From NCBI GenBank assembly GCA_001296005.1, contig LJHR01000023.1, forward strand, positions 1 through 64,000: DNA of 64,000 nt, in the 5' to 3' direction. Below the pieces are notes generated by a model. It was given only the letters and a program-made list of their open reading frames with translations. It ran no database searches and was not told the origin of the DNA. The DNA comes from an alpha proteobacterium AAP38. GTDB taxonomy: Bacteria; Pseudomonadota; Alphaproteobacteria; Azospirillales; Azospirillaceae. Shown here piece by piece: positions 34,727 to 44,310 of this stretch; the stretch's first letter is position 1, and each line of letters opens with the position of its first letter. The position numbers were made by a program, and so were the translations under genes.

Positions 34727-34829
34727 GCTGTCGCTCTTTCGCAAAAAGGGATCGTCGGCGGAAGTCGCCCGCCGCCGGATGGCTCGCAGCCTACACGCTG
34801 CCCCCTGCTGCTTTCTACATTTTTAATGG

Positions 34830-34844
34830 GAACAATACAAGAAC
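34830..34844. promoter_or_regulatory. LexA (SOS) box upstream of ssb
   Basis: GAAC-AATACAA-GAAC is a perfect GAAC-N7-GAAC, the direct-repeat LexA site of alphaproteobacteria. It lies in the divergent gap between ssb (minus strand) and the MmcQ/YjbR gene (plus strand) and could control either, most likely ssb. Confidence 0.75.
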
Positions 34845-34905
34845 ATTGCATTCCGCTAATGGACAGGGCATTGTCATCCCGTCCCATGACCAGCCGGACG
34901 CGACC

Positions 34906-35268
34906 ATGAACGACCTTCCCTTTGCCGATGCCGAGCAGGCATTGAAGGATCATGCCCTGACTCTGCCCGAGGCGGCGGAGGATTTCCCCTGGGGGGAGCG
35001 GGTGATCAAGGTGCGCGGCAAGATATTCATTTTCGTGAACCATTATGAAGGTCTGTTCCGGGTCAGCCTGAAACTCCCCCACTCCCGCGACTTCGCCCTG
35101 GACATGCCGGGTGCCGCGCCGACGGGGTACGGGCTGGGCAAGGCCGGCTGGGTCACGTTCAAGTTTCAGCCGGGTGAAGGGATCGATGTCGAGCGGCTAT
35201 GCCATTGGACGCTGGAAAGCTATCGCGCCGTCGCCCCGAAACGGTTATCCGCTTTACTGCCCACATGA
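34906..35268 (+). CDS. MmcQ/YjbR-family protein
   Basis: A 120-residue protein of the MmcQ/YjbR (CyaY-fold, double-wing) family of putative DNA-binding proteins. Typical motifs are LTLPEAAEDFPWGERVIKVRGKIF near 19-42 and RLCHWTLESYRAVAPKRL at the end. The ATG at 34906 is the best start; an upstream in-frame ATG at 34846 adds a segment without similarity to the family. It lies between the LexA box and uvrA. Function in the cell is not established. Confidence 0.85.
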   Translation: MNDLPFADAEQALKDHALTLPEAAEDFPWGERVIKVRGKIFIFVNHYEGLFRVSLKLPHSRDFALDMPGAAPTGYGLGKAGWVTFKFQPGEGIDVERLCHWTLESYRAVAPKRLSALLPT

Positions 35269-35374
35269 CGGGGCCGCGTTCACGCGACCTTTTCAAACCG
35301 GTCACATCGCCTATCCTTAACTGCATCGCAGCATCCGCCCGCCCCACGGGACAGAAAGCCGAAGATCAAAACCG

Positions 35375-38224
35375 ATGAATAAGCATATTTCCGTCCGTGG
35401 CGCCCGCGAACATAACCTGAAGAATGTCGATGTGGATCTGCCGCGCGACAGCCTTGTGGTCATTACCGGCCTGTCCGGGTCGGGCAAATCCTCGCTGGCC
35501 TTCGACACCATCTATGCCGAGGGGCAGCGGCGCTATGTGGAAAGCCTGTCGGCCTATGCGCGGCAATTCCTGGAACTGATGCAGAAGCCCGATGTCGACA
35601 GCATCGAGGGCCTGTCGCCCGCCATCTCCATCGAACAGAAGACGACCAGCCGGAACCCCCGCTCCACCGTCGGTACGGTGACGGAGATTTACGATTATAT
35701 GCGCCTGCTGTTCGCGCGCATCGGCGTTCCCTATTCCCCCGCCACGGGCCTGCCCATCGAAAGCCAGACGGTCAGCCAAATGGTGGACCGTATTCTGAAT
35801 ATGCCGGAGGGGACGCGGCTGTACCTTCTGGCCCCCATCGCGCGCGGCAAGAAGGGGGAGTTCAAGAAGGAACTGGCGGAACTGCGCAAGCGCGGGTTCC
35901 AGCGCGTGAAGATCAATGGCGAGATGTATGAGATCGAGGATGCCCCCACCCTCGACAAGAAGCTGAAGCATGATATCGAGGTGGTGGTCGACCGGTTGAA
36001 GGTGCAGGCCGACCTGGGCAACCGGCTGGCAGATTCGATTGAGACGGGGCTGGAGCTGTCCGACGGACTGATCTTTGCCGAGAATGCCGACAATGGCGAG
36101 CGGACCGTCTTCTCCGCCAAGTTCGCCTGCCCCGTCAGTGGTTTCACCATTGAGGAGGTGGAGCCGCGGCTGTTCAGCTTCAACAATCCGTTCGGCGCCT
36201 GCCCGGCCTGTGATGGGCTGGGGTCGAAGCATTATTTCGACCCGATGCTGGTGGTGCCGGATGAGCGGTTGAGCCTGCGGGAGGGTGCCATCGCGCCCTG
36301 GGCCAACTCCACCTCGCAATATTATTTGCAGACCCTGGAGAGCATCTGCGCCCATTATGGCAGCAAGATCGACACGCCCTGGGAGAAGCAGCCCGAAGAG
36401 GTGCGCAACTGCATCCTGTTCGGGTCGGGCAAGGTGGCGATCACCATGCGCTATGATGATGGCTTGCGGTCATACGAAACCAAGAAGCCGTTCGAAGGCG
36501 TGGTGAACAACCTGCAGCGCCGCTGGAAGGAAACTGAAAGCGCCCTGGTGCGCGAGGAACTGTCCAAGTACCAGTCGTCGCAGCCCTGTGAGGCCTGTAA
36601 CGGCGCGCGTCTGAAGCCGGAGGCGCTGGCCGTCAAGATCAAGGGCCTGTCCATCGCCGATATCAGCCGCATGTCCATCCGCCAGGCCGGCGAATGGTTC
36701 CTGGCCCTTGACCCGCATCTGACGCAGAAGCAGCGCGACATTGCCGTGCGTATCCTGAAGGAGATCAACGAGCGGCTGGGCTTTCTCAACAATGTCGGGC
36801 TGGAATATCTGGCGCTGGACCGCGCGTCGGGCACGCTTTCGGGTGGCGAAAGCCAGCGTATCCGGCTGGCGTCCCAGATCGGGTCCGGCTTGACGGGCGT
36901 ACTTTATGTGCTGGACGAGCCTTCCATCGGCCTGCATCAGCGCGATAATGACCGGCTGCTGGCGACCCTGAAACGCCTGCGCGATATCGGCAATACCGTC
37001 ATCGTCGTCGAACATGATGAGGATGCGATCCGCATTGCCGATTATCTGGTCGATATGGGACCAGGGGCGGGCGTGCATGGCGGCACGGTCGTGGCGCAGG
37101 GCACACCGGCAGAGGTGATGGCCCATCCGGACAGCCTGACGGCGCAATATCTGTCGGGCCGCCGCCGCATCGAGATTCCCAAGGTCCGCCGCCCCGGCCA
37201 TCCGGGACAGTTCCTGGAGGTCACGGGCTGCCGCACCAACAATCTGCGCGATGTGTCGGCCAAGGTGCCGCTGGGCACCTTTACCTGCGTCACGGGCGTG
37301 TCGGGGGGCGGTAAATCCACCCTGGTGGTCGAGACGCTATACAAGGCGCTGGCCAAGAAGCTGATGGGGGCGCGCGAACATCCGGGCGAGCATGACGCCA
37401 TCCATGGGCTGGAGAATATCGATAAGGTCATCGATATCGACCAGTCGCCCATCGGCCGCACGCCGCGATCCAACCCCGCCACCTATACCGGCTGTTTCAC
37501 GCCCATCCGCGACTGGTTCGCCGGGTTGCCAGAGGCGAAGGCGCGCGGGTACGGGCCGGGCCGGTTCAGCTTCAACGTCAAGGGCGGGCGGTGCGAGGCG
37601 TGCCAGGGCGACGGTGTCATCAAGATCGAGATGCATTTCCTGCCCGACGTCTATGTCACCTGCGATGTCTGCCACGGCAAGCGCTATAACCGCGAAACGC
37701 TGGAAGTGCATTACAAGGGCAAGAGCATCGCGGAAGTGCTGGACATGACGGTGGAGGAAGGGGCGGAGTTTTTCCGCGCCGTGCCGTCCATCCGCGACAA
37801 GCTGGAAACGCTGGACCGCGTCGGCCTTGGCTATATCAAGGTGGGCCAGCCGGCCACCACCCTGTCGGGCGGTGAGGCGCAGCGGGTGAAGCTGGCCAAG
37901 GAACTATCGCGCCGGTCCACGGGGCGCACCATCTATATCCTGGACGAGCCGACGACCGGCCTGCATTTCGAGGATGTGCGCAAGCTGCTGGAAGTGCTGC
38001 ATGCCCTGGTGGATCAGGGCAATACCGTGCTGGTGATCGAGCATAATCTGGAGGTCATCAAGACCGCCGACTGGATCATCGATATGGGGCCGGAGGGCGG
38101 CAATGGCGGCGGCGAGATCGTGGCCGCCGGCACGCCCGAACAGGTAGCCAAGGCCCCGCGCAGCCATACGGGGCATTATCTGGCGCCTTATCTGAAGGTG
38201 GTGAAGGCGCGCAAGGCCGGGTGA
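35375..38224 (+). CDS. uvrA: Excinuclease ABC subunit A
   Basis: A 949-residue damage-recognition ATPase of nucleotide excision repair, normal length. Two ABC modules are seen: Walker [13 protein letters not shown] near residues 32-43 and [12 protein letters not shown] near 643-654; signatures [12 protein letters not shown] and [12 protein letters not shown]; Walker B ending in VLDEPSIG and ILDEPTTGL. Zinc fingers are CPACDGLG with CEACNGARL, and CEACQGDG with CDVCHGKR. No clear LexA box was found in the 106-base gap upstream. Confidence 0.98.
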   Translation: MNKHISVRGAREHNLKNVDVDLPRDSLVVITGLSGSGKSSLAFDTIYAEGQRRYVESLSAYARQFLELMQKPDVDSIEGLSPAISIEQKTTSRNPRSTVGTVTEIYDYMRLLFARIGVPYSPATGLPIESQTVSQMVDRILNMPEGTRLYLLAPIARGKKGEFKKELAELRKRGFQRVKINGEMYEIEDAPTLDKKLKHDIEVVVDRLKVQADLGNRLADSIETGLELSDGLIFAENADNGERTVFSAKFACPVSGFTIEEVEPRLFSFNNPFGACPACDGLGSKHYFDPMLVVPDERLSLREGAIAPWANSTSQYYLQTLESICAHYGSKIDTPWEKQPEEVRNCILFGSGKVAITMRYDDGLRSYETKKPFEGVVNNLQRRWKETESALVREELSKYQSSQPCEACNGARLKPEALAVKIKGLSIADISRMSIRQAGEWFLALDPHLTQKQRDIAVRILKEINERLGFLNNVGLEYLALDRASGTLSGGESQRIRLASQIGSGLTGVLYVLDEPSIGLHQRDNDRLLATLKRLRDIGNTVIVVEHDEDAIRIADYLVDMGPGAGVHGGTVVAQGTPAEVMAHPDSLTAQYLSGRRRIEIPKVRRPGHPGQFLEVTGCRTNNLRDVSAKVPLGTFTCVTGVSGGGKSTLVVETLYKALAKKLMGAREHPGEHDAIHGLENIDKVIDIDQSPIGRTPRSNPATYTGCFTPIRDWFAGLPEAKARGYGPGRFSFNVKGGRCEACQGDGVIKIEMHFLPDVYVTCDVCHGKRYNRETLEVHYKGKSIAEVLDMTVEEGAEFFRAVPSIRDKLETLDRVGLGYIKVGQPATTLSGGEAQRVKLAKELSRRSTGRTIYILDEPTTGLHFEDVRKLLEVLHALVDQGNTVLVIEHNLEVIKTADWIIDMGPEGGNGGGEIVAAGTPEQVAKAPRSHTGHYLAPYLKVVKARKAG

Positions 38225-38230
38225 GCCGGA

Positions 38231-38263
38231 GAAGGGGCGGGCGGGTTCACCGCCCTCCCCTTC
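38231..38263 (+). terminator. Hairpin terminator after uvrA
   Basis: GAAGGGGCGGGCGG pairs with CCGCC-CT-CCCCTTC across a short loop, 6 bases after the uvrA stop. No T run follows, so it may be a weak or Rho-assisted terminator. Confidence 0.5.
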
Positions 38264-38348
38264 ATCATCCCGCTGCAAATTTAGTTGACTAAGAAACCAT
38301 ATCAATATAGTTTCCTTGGAAATCATATATGAGCCAAGGAGAACCGCC

Positions 38349-38750
38349 ATGGATGCGGAACGGATCGCCATTGCCCGTGAGTGCCTGGAGGCCGCCCATA
38401 CAGGCAGCCTGAACTTCCCCGCCATCATCGGCCGGCTGGTGAATGCGGGGTTCGAGGGGTATCTGGTGGATTACCGCTGCGGCACGCAGAGCTATTACCT
38501 GCCCGATGGCGACAGCATCACCCTGCCCCTGCCGCACGCTGCCAGCACCATTTGCCCGACCTTCGATGCGCCAGCCGTGGAGCGCCTGATCCGCTGGGCC
38601 CAGGCCGACGGTCCGGATTATTCCTATCCCGCCTTCTGTGACCGGGTCATGGCGGCGGGCTGCGCCGGCTACCTCGTCACCTTCCTGGGCCGTCGCGTCG
38701 TCTATTACGGCCGTACCGGCGACATGCATGTGGAGCATTTTCCGGGGTGA
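38349..38750 (+). CDS. DUF1398-family protein (YbcV-like)
   Basis: A 133-residue protein matching the DUF1398/YbcV family. The conserved FPAIIGRLVNAGFEGYLVDYR near residues 20-40 and FLGRRVVYYGRTGD near 113-126 are seen. The ATG at 38349 follows AAGGAGAACCGCC, a strong ribosome-binding site. The 120 bases upstream are A+T-rich with a short palindrome (TTTCC-TT-GGAAA at 38311-38322), a possible regulatory site. Function is unknown. Confidence 0.82.
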   Translation: MDAERIAIARECLEAAHTGSLNFPAIIGRLVNAGFEGYLVDYRCGTQSYYLPDGDSITLPLPHAASTICPTFDAPAVERLIRWAQADGPDYSYPAFCDRVMAAGCAGYLVTFLGRRVVYYGRTGDMHVEHFPG

Positions 38751-38841
38751 TGGGGGTGCCGCAGGGGCCGTTGCTTGCTGGTGCTGAACCGCCCGCAGGT
38801 ATATTCTCACCGGTGGGCGATTGATATGTCAGGGGCATGAC

Positions 38842-39015
38842 ATGACAGCAACAGCCACCGGCGAGGAGCAGCAGTGGCAGGCCGGTCAGGAGTTTGTGTT
38901 CATCCCGAAGGGCAAGGGCGTGCTGGTGATGCCGGTGCCGGAGCTGACACAGCTCGCCGGTATCGCTAAGGGTGCCAATAGGGAAGGCTACCGCGATCGC
39001 GCGGATCGGTACTGA
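38842..39015 (+). CDS. VapB-like antitoxin remnant
   Basis: A 57-residue frame whose C-terminal half (FVFIPKGKGVLVMPVPELTQ, then LAGIAKGANREGYRDR) resembles the tail of AbrB-type VapB antitoxins. The N-terminal DNA-binding part is short and not recognisable, so it may be truncated or rearranged. Its stop overlaps the start of a VapC-like pseudogene by one base (TGATG), the usual antitoxin-toxin coupling. Because the partner is dead, this is probably a relic, though the frame itself is open. Confidence 0.6.
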   Translation: MTATATGEEQQWQAGQEFVFIPKGKGVLVMPVPELTQLAGIAKGANREGYRDRADRY

Positions 39016-39212
39016 TGGCCTCGGCAAAGCGCTTGGTCGATACCTCGGCCTGGATCGAATAGCTGGTGGATAGCGACATGGGACACAGGCTGACCACCAC
39101 CGACGCCGTGATTTACGCCACCGCGCGCCAGCGGGGGTTGGAATTGCTGACCTGCGACGCGCATTTCAAGGGCTTGGCCGGTGTCACGCTGATCGCCAAG
39201 TCGGCCTGCTGA
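39015..39212 (+). pseudogene. VapC PIN-domain toxin pseudogene
   Basis: The frame from ATG 39015 reads KRLVDTSAWIE, the first PIN motif with its catalytic Asp, then hits a TAG stop at codon 16, where a Trp codon (TGG) would be expected. After the stop it continues in frame with LVDSDMGHRLTTTDAVIYA, TARQRG and LLTCDAHFKGLAGVTLI, the C-terminal PIN motifs with further Asp residues. A complete VapC is about 130 residues; here only 64 sense codons remain, so about half the protein is missing between the N- and C-terminal motifs. Two independent lesions make the toxin non-functional. Confidence 0.85.
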
Positions 39213-39349
39213 AACCAGACATAACAGGGACAGGAGATGCCCATGACCTCCCTGCAGGCTAGAAATACCAATGGAGATGTGACATATTTATATGTAAGGT
39301 GTTTGCGCGTTGATCTGTATCCTATGCCGTTAGAAAAGATCTGCACAAC

Positions 39350-40702
39350 ATGGAACACTTTAATTATATATCAATTGGATTTGCTGATTTTTTTAAGTCT
39401 ATACCTACAAATATTGAAATGCATCGTGGGAGAGTGTTTGAATACACACCCACAGATATAGAGAAAAGCCTGGAAAATCTCCAGAGTGATGCGAAAAGCT
39501 ACTTGTGTAGTTTACCAACTTTTCTATGCAGCGAACTCGATTATGAGAATGGCGATAACAAAATAATTGTTATATATGGAAAAGTTAGCAACATTGAATT
39601 TGATGGAATAAAAGTAACGGCTCAATTTAATTGCCTATTAAATATCGGAAGCTTGTTCTTTAACGATCCGGCTGATCTAAACAATACATTCAATACAGTT
39701 CGCCTACAGTCTTATCGGACCCATTGGGCTGTAAGGAATGGCGACGCATTCCAGGTACTTGACAAAATAGCCATCAAGAGGCCGGATTTACGCCAGAGAA
39801 TTATTGAGCTTAAGTTCAATCCAGAAGCCAAACCCGCAATCGAACCGCCGACCAGATCAAAGAACACTATTGCAACAGCAGAGTCTGTGGCAAAGTTCTT
39901 AGAGGCACTATTTACCCAAACTAGTGACAACTACACAGAAGTATTTTTTCGTGGACACGAAGATGAAAGTTATGAAATGACCCCATCATTGCTTCGCAAA
40001 AGAAGTAATGGATCGTGGATATATATGCCAAACGAGGACAAACTTTGTAAGGAGCTAATTATTGCGCATTATGATGAGTTCAAAGATGACCAATATTGTT
40101 TTGATAGGTTGGTCCGTATGCAACACTATGGATTACCCACAAGACTTCTTGATATTTCGATTAACCCACTTGTTGCTCTTTTTTTCGCCTGCCTTGGCAA
40201 AGAAGAAATAGATGGAGAGGTTGTTATATTTAAAATAAAAAAAGATAAAGTAAAGTATTTTGATTCCGATACCGTTAGCTGTATTTCAAATTTGTCAAAT
40301 CTTTCAATTGAACAAAAGGACTGCATTAATCAAAACTTGGATATAGAGCTTTTTAATAAAAGTTCGGTTGGGCAGAAATTACTGCATTATATTAGGTCAG
40401 AGAAAGGTTTCTTTGAAAGTAGAATAATACCTACCGATCTAGCGTCCATAGTTTGCGTTAAGGCAAAAAGAAACAACTCACGCATAAAGTCTCAATCTGG
40501 TGCATTTTTGCTTTACGGGCATGAGGTTGCCTTACCGGAATCCGGAACAGAAGGCATAGAAATACGGCGCATAAATATAAAGAATAAAAAGAAAATACTA
40601 GAGCAGTTAAACAGTATAAACATCAATGCAACAACTGTATACCCCGGAATGGATGAGACTTCAAAAAACTTAAGGGATGCATACGCCATTCATGACCTAT
40701 GA
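39350..40702 (+). CDS. FRG-domain protein, A+T-rich, horizontally acquired
   Basis: A 450-residue protein. The FRG domain (about 175-300) has its namesake in EVFFRGHEDESYEMTPSLLR near 197-216 and RLVRMQHYGLPTRLLDISIN near 253-272, followed by PLVALFFAC. The N-terminal 165 residues and C-terminal 130 residues match nothing I can name. Codon use is A+T-rich and lysine/asparagine/isoleucine-rich, unlike all neighbours, showing recent transfer. No signal peptide or membrane segment, so it is cytosolic. FRG-domain proteins occur in phage-defence settings, but their activity is unclear. The ATG at 39350 starts right after an A+T-rich leader. Confidence 0.85.
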   Translation: MEHFNYISIGFADFFKSIPTNIEMHRGRVFEYTPTDIEKSLENLQSDAKSYLCSLPTFLCSELDYENGDNKIIVIYGKVSNIEFDGIKVTAQFNCLLNIGSLFFNDPADLNNTFNTVRLQSYRTHWAVRNGDAFQVLDKIAIKRPDLRQRIIELKFNPEAKPAIEPPTRSKNTIATAESVAKFLEALFTQTSDNYTEVFFRGHEDESYEMTPSLLRKRSNGSWIYMPNEDKLCKELIIAHYDEFKDDQYCFDRLVRMQHYGLPTRLLDISINPLVALFFACLGKEEIDGEVVIFKIKKDKVKYFDSDTVSCISNLSNLSIEQKDCINQNLDIELFNKSSVGQKLLHYIRSEKGFFESRIIPTDLASIVCVKAKRNNSRIKSQSGAFLLYGHEVALPESGTEGIEIRRINIKNKKKILEQLNSININATTVYPGMDETSKNLRDAYAIHDL

Positions 40703-40734
40703 ATAATAAATTTAATTAATTCATGCCCGCCCCC

Positions 40735-40908
40735 TCACTCCACCCGGTGCCCCTCCAACCGCCGCCGCGCTGCTTCTTCCTCGGCGCGGCGTTTTTCCTT
40801 TTCCGCCTTGGTCTGGCCGAATTTAACGCGGTTTTCGGCGGCCTGGATTTCGCGGTCGGCCTTGGCCTTGGCTTTGCGGGCGCGGTTGAGATTCACGATT
40901 TCGCCCAT
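40735..40908 (-). CDS. DUF4169-family small protein
   Basis: A 57-residue, highly charged helical protein starting MGEIVNLNRARKAKAKADRE and ending RRRLEGHRVE. This matches the short DUF4169 family of alphaproteobacteria: NLNRARKAKAK, then NRVKFGQTKAEK. The ATG at 40908 follows AGGAA. It ends 33 bases beyond the stop of the converging FRG gene and marks the return to normal G+C-rich sequence. Function is unknown. Confidence 0.8.
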   Translation of the reverse strand: MGEIVNLNRARKAKAKADREIQAAENRVKFGQTKAEKEKRRAEEEAARRRLEGHRVE

Positions 40909-40988
40909 TTCATTTCCTATCCTGTCGAGCGACGGTTCTATAGGTTAAGACCCGAGCGGCAGTGGAAGGCAAGAGGGATGGGCTGGGC

Positions 40989-43900
40989 GTGAAGCGGATC
41001 GCGGTGACCCTGGGGCTGACGCTGGCCCTGCTGATCCTGGTGGTGCTGGTGGGACCGTCGCTGGTGCCGTGGAATGAGTTCCGGGCGCGGGCGGCGGATG
41101 TGCTGGCCGAACTGACGGGGCGGCAGGTGGTCATTGATGGCGACCTGAACCTGACCCTGTTGCCCGTGCCGACCCTGACCGCCGCCGATGTCCGGCTGCT
41201 GGATAAGGGCGAGCCGCTGGCGCGCGTCGGGCGGGTCGCCATGCAGGTGCGGCCCTGGCCCCTGCTGCAAGGTCAGGTTCATATCCAGCATCTGGCCCTG
41301 AACGAGGCGGAGATGCGGGCCATCCTGCCCGCCGATGGCCCTGCCCGCTGGCCCATCGCCCTGTCATCGCTGGGTGGTGCGGTGCAGGTGGAGGGGGTGA
41401 GCCTGTCGGCAGGGTCGCTGGCCCTGGAACGCGCGGGCGGCGATGTCATCCGGTTGGCCGGCTTGGCCGGCGAATTGTCGGCGGGCGGGCCATTGGGCCC
41501 GTTCGAGGTGACGGCCACGGGATCGCTGGACGGCGCGCCGGCCCGGTTCAGCCTGAATGCCGCGCGCAAATCCGCCAATGGGGCGGTGCCGGTGCGCGCC
41601 GTTTTGGCGCTGACCGATGCCAAGGCCGAACTGCGCTTCACCGGCAATCTGCCGCCGGCGGGGGGGGATCTGCGGCTTGAGGGTGATGTCGCGCTGCAGG
41701 GGCCGGATGCGGCCCCCGTGCTGCGGCTGGTGCAGCATCTGGCGGGGATGGAACTGCCCGCCGACGCCATGGGCGGCACCGGGGATGGGGCGGGCAAGGC
41801 CCCTGCCCTGTCGCTGCGCGGGCGGTTGTCGCTGTCCAGACAGAATGCCGGCATGGACGGGATTGAGCTGCAATGGGGCGACAGCCGCGCGACCGGCAGT
41901 GTGGAAATCCCGCGCGGGGGCGATGGGGTGGGCGCCGTGGTGCTGGCCTTTACGGCACTGGACCTGGATGGGTTGGGCCGGGACCTGCCGGGCCTGTCGC
42001 CCTGGCTGCTGCGCGCCAATCTGACGCTCGATTTGCTGGCCGATCAGGGGCGGTGGCGCGGGGATATATTGCGCGACCTGCGGCTGGTCGGGCGGCTGGG
42101 CGGCGGGGTGCTGGGCGATGCGGAACTGTCGGCCACCCTGCCCGGCAGCACGGCCCTGACCCTGAAAGGGGCGGCGGATTTCAGCGGGGAACAGCCCGTG
42201 CTGGGCGCCGATCTGGACCTGAAATCCGACAGCGTGCGCGACACGCTGGCCTGGGCCGGGGTGGGGATGGAGACAGTGCCCCTGGAACGGCTGCGCCAGG
42301 CGCGGCTGACGGGGCGGCTGTCGGGCAAGCCGCAGGATATGGCCCTGACGGATGCCAAAGGCAGCGTCGATACGACGGGGTTCAGCGGCGCTGTTACGCT
42401 GTCGCGACGTGACCGGACGGGCCTGGGCCTGCGGCTGGATTTGGACCGGCTGGACCTTGACGCCTATCGCACCAAGGAAGCGCCGCCGCTCTGGCCCGTG
42501 TTGAAGCCGCTGCTGGCGGATATCGACCTGACGCTGGAGGGCAAGGCGGCGCAGTTGGTGGTGGAGGGCCTGCCCATCGAGGGGCTGGTGCTGGATGCAG
42601 GCTGGACCGGCGGGGCGCTGACCCTGCGCGATGGCGCGGCGAACGGCGTGGCCGGCATCAAGGTGAAGGCCAGCGGCCATTTGTCGGACAAGGAGGGGGA
42701 GGCATCGCACCTGACCCTGACGGGATCGGGTACGACGCTGGCCCCGCTGCTGCGCGCCCTGGGCCGGCCTGATCCGGTGCTGGCCGAACGGTTGGGGCCT
42801 GTTGCAGTGGAGGCACGGCTGGTCGGCGATGCCGCCAAACTGTCGGTCGATATCCGCGCCGATGCCCTGGGCGGCACGACGCAACTGGGCGGCAGCATCG
42901 GCAACCCCACGGCGCGACAGGATGCGCAGCTGGATGTGAAGCTGCGCAGCACGCTTCCCGACAGTGCCAATCTGCTGCGCCTGCTGATGCCCGATTGGCG
43001 GCCGGCGGGGGCGCTGGGTTCGCTGGACCTTTATGCCGGCATCACGGGGCCGCTGTCGGGCACGTTGGTGCTGGACGGGGTGACGGGGCAGTTTGCGGGA
43101 CACAATGTGAACGGTGCGCTGACCTGGGTGCCGGCGCCGGCGGACGGCTCTGCGGCGGCGCGGCTGGATGGCAAACTGTCGCTGTCGGTGCTGGATGCCG
43201 ATCTGGTGATCCCGGCCCTGACGCGCGATGGCGACAGTAGGGAGTTGGGCTGGGACCTGGGCTGGACCCGCCGTCTGAATGGCAAGCTGGATGTGAGCGT
43301 GCCGCAACTGACCCTGGGCGGGGAGAAGCTGGGCAATGTCAGCCTGCCGCTGATCATTGGCAATGGCCTGATCCGGGTGGAGGGTGCGGCGGGCCGCTGG
43401 CAGGGCGGCGATGTCACCCTGACCGGTGCCCTGGAACAGACGGAACGATCTGGGCTGGCCACGGATGAGGAGCCGGGTCCGGTGCCCCTGTCGGGATCGG
43501 TCAATCTGGCCATCAAGGATGCGGTGACGCCCGGCTGGCTGGCTGGCCCGTCGCTGGGCATTGGCGGGGGGCGGTTCGACCTGTCGCTGACGGGCACGGG
43601 GGCCGGCACCACGCCGCGCGCGCTCCTGTCCGCCCTGGCCGGGGAAGGCAAGGCCAGCCTGCGTGATGGCTCCATCACAGGGCTGGATCTGGCGCTGGTG
43701 GGCAAGAAACTGTCCGAAGGCGGGCCGAAGGGGCCGACACAGCTGCGCACCGCCCTGCGCGCCAAGGGGGTAACGGGTTTCGACAGCCTGTCACTGTCCT
43801 TCACCCTGGCCGACAAGGTGGCGGCATTGAGCGGGATTGAGGCGGCGGGGCCGGCGGGGCGGATAACGGGGGCCGGTCGCTGGTCCTGGGCCAAGCGTAC

Positions 43901-44240
43901 CCTGGATCTGGGCCTGACGGTCACGCCGGCCAGCCCGGCGGACGCGCCGCCCATGGCCATCAACCTGACCGGGCCGGACCAGTCCAGCGTCCGCACCCTG
44001 GACGTGGCCGCCGCCGATGCCTGGCTGGGCAAGCGGGAGGCGGAAAGGCTGACCAAACAGGCCGCCGCAGCCGAAGCGGCAGAAGCCGCCAAGGCCAAGG
44101 CGGCGGAGGCGGCAAAGCCCAAGCCCCCTGCCCCGGCGGCACCCAAGCCGCAGCCGGCACCGCCGCAGAAGCCGGCGGCCAAGCCGGAAAAGGACGGAAC
44201 CGTGCAGGGAATCCTCGACCGGTTGAAAGGGAACCCTTGA
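40989..44240 (+). CDS. AsmA-family protein
   Basis: A protein of about 1083 residues anchored by one N-terminal membrane helix (VTLGLTLALLILVVLVGPSL) with the AsmA start LVPWNEFRARAADVLAELTGRQV. The large periplasmic part is beta-rich with repeated AsmA/TamB-like segments, thought to carry lipids between the membranes. The tail (about 1030-1070) is a low-complexity Ala/Lys/Pro stretch. The GTG at 40989 gives the usual short cytoplasmic start (VKRIAVTLG); a GTG at 40962 in the same frame would add nine residues. Confidence 0.88.
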   Translation: MKRIAVTLGLTLALLILVVLVGPSLVPWNEFRARAADVLAELTGRQVVIDGDLNLTLLPVPTLTAADVRLLDKGEPLARVGRVAMQVRPWPLLQGQVHIQHLALNEAEMRAILPADGPARWPIALSSLGGAVQVEGVSLSAGSLALERAGGDVIRLAGLAGELSAGGPLGPFEVTATGSLDGAPARFSLNAARKSANGAVPVRAVLALTDAKAELRFTGNLPPAGGDLRLEGDVALQGPDAAPVLRLVQHLAGMELPADAMGGTGDGAGKAPALSLRGRLSLSRQNAGMDGIELQWGDSRATGSVEIPRGGDGVGAVVLAFTALDLDGLGRDLPGLSPWLLRANLTLDLLADQGRWRGDILRDLRLVGRLGGGVLGDAELSATLPGSTALTLKGAADFSGEQPVLGADLDLKSDSVRDTLAWAGVGMETVPLERLRQARLTGRLSGKPQDMALTDAKGSVDTTGFSGAVTLSRRDRTGLGLRLDLDRLDLDAYRTKEAPPLWPVLKPLLADIDLTLEGKAAQLVVEGLPIEGLVLDAGWTGGALTLRDGAANGVAGIKVKASGHLSDKEGEASHLTLTGSGTTLAPLLRALGRPDPVLAERLGPVAVEARLVGDAAKLSVDIRADALGGTTQLGGSIGNPTARQDAQLDVKLRSTLPDSANLLRLLMPDWRPAGALGSLDLYAGITGPLSGTLVLDGVTGQFAGHNVNGALTWVPAPADGSAAARLDGKLSLSVLDADLVIPALTRDGDSRELGWDLGWTRRLNGKLDVSVPQLTLGGEKLGNVSLPLIIGNGLIRVEGAAGRWQGGDVTLTGALEQTERSGLATDEEPGPVPLSGSVNLAIKDAVTPGWLAGPSLGIGGGRFDLSLTGTGAGTTPRALLSALAGEGKASLRDGSITGLDLALVGKKLSEGGPKGPTQLRTALRAKGVTGFDSLSLSFTLADKVAALSGIEAAGPAGRITGAGRWSWAKRTLDLGLTVTPASPADAPPMAINLTGPDQSSVRTLDVAAADAWLGKREAERLTKQAAAAEAAEAAKAKAAEAAKPKPPAPAAPKPQPAPPQKPAAKPEKDGTVQGILDRLKGNP

Positions 44241-44310
44241 TTTGGAAGTCGAATGGGTATTCAAGTCCTAACCGACGGAACCATGAGCGCAGCAGGGAGT
44301 GAGTGCCATC

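Noticed and set aside
35278-35292. Possible LexA box upstream of uvrA (GTTC-N7-CTTT)
   Set aside because: The second half-site has two mismatches to GTTC, so it is not convincing.
39350-40702. FRG gene as an antitoxin or toxin partner of the VapBC relic
   Set aside because: It starts 137 bases after the relic in sharply different base composition, and neither its size nor its domains fit a VapBC component.
41364-43307. 647-codon open frame opposite the AsmA gene
   Set aside because: A shadow of the AsmA coding sequence; composition is dominated by Gln, Arg, Pro and His, with no domain.
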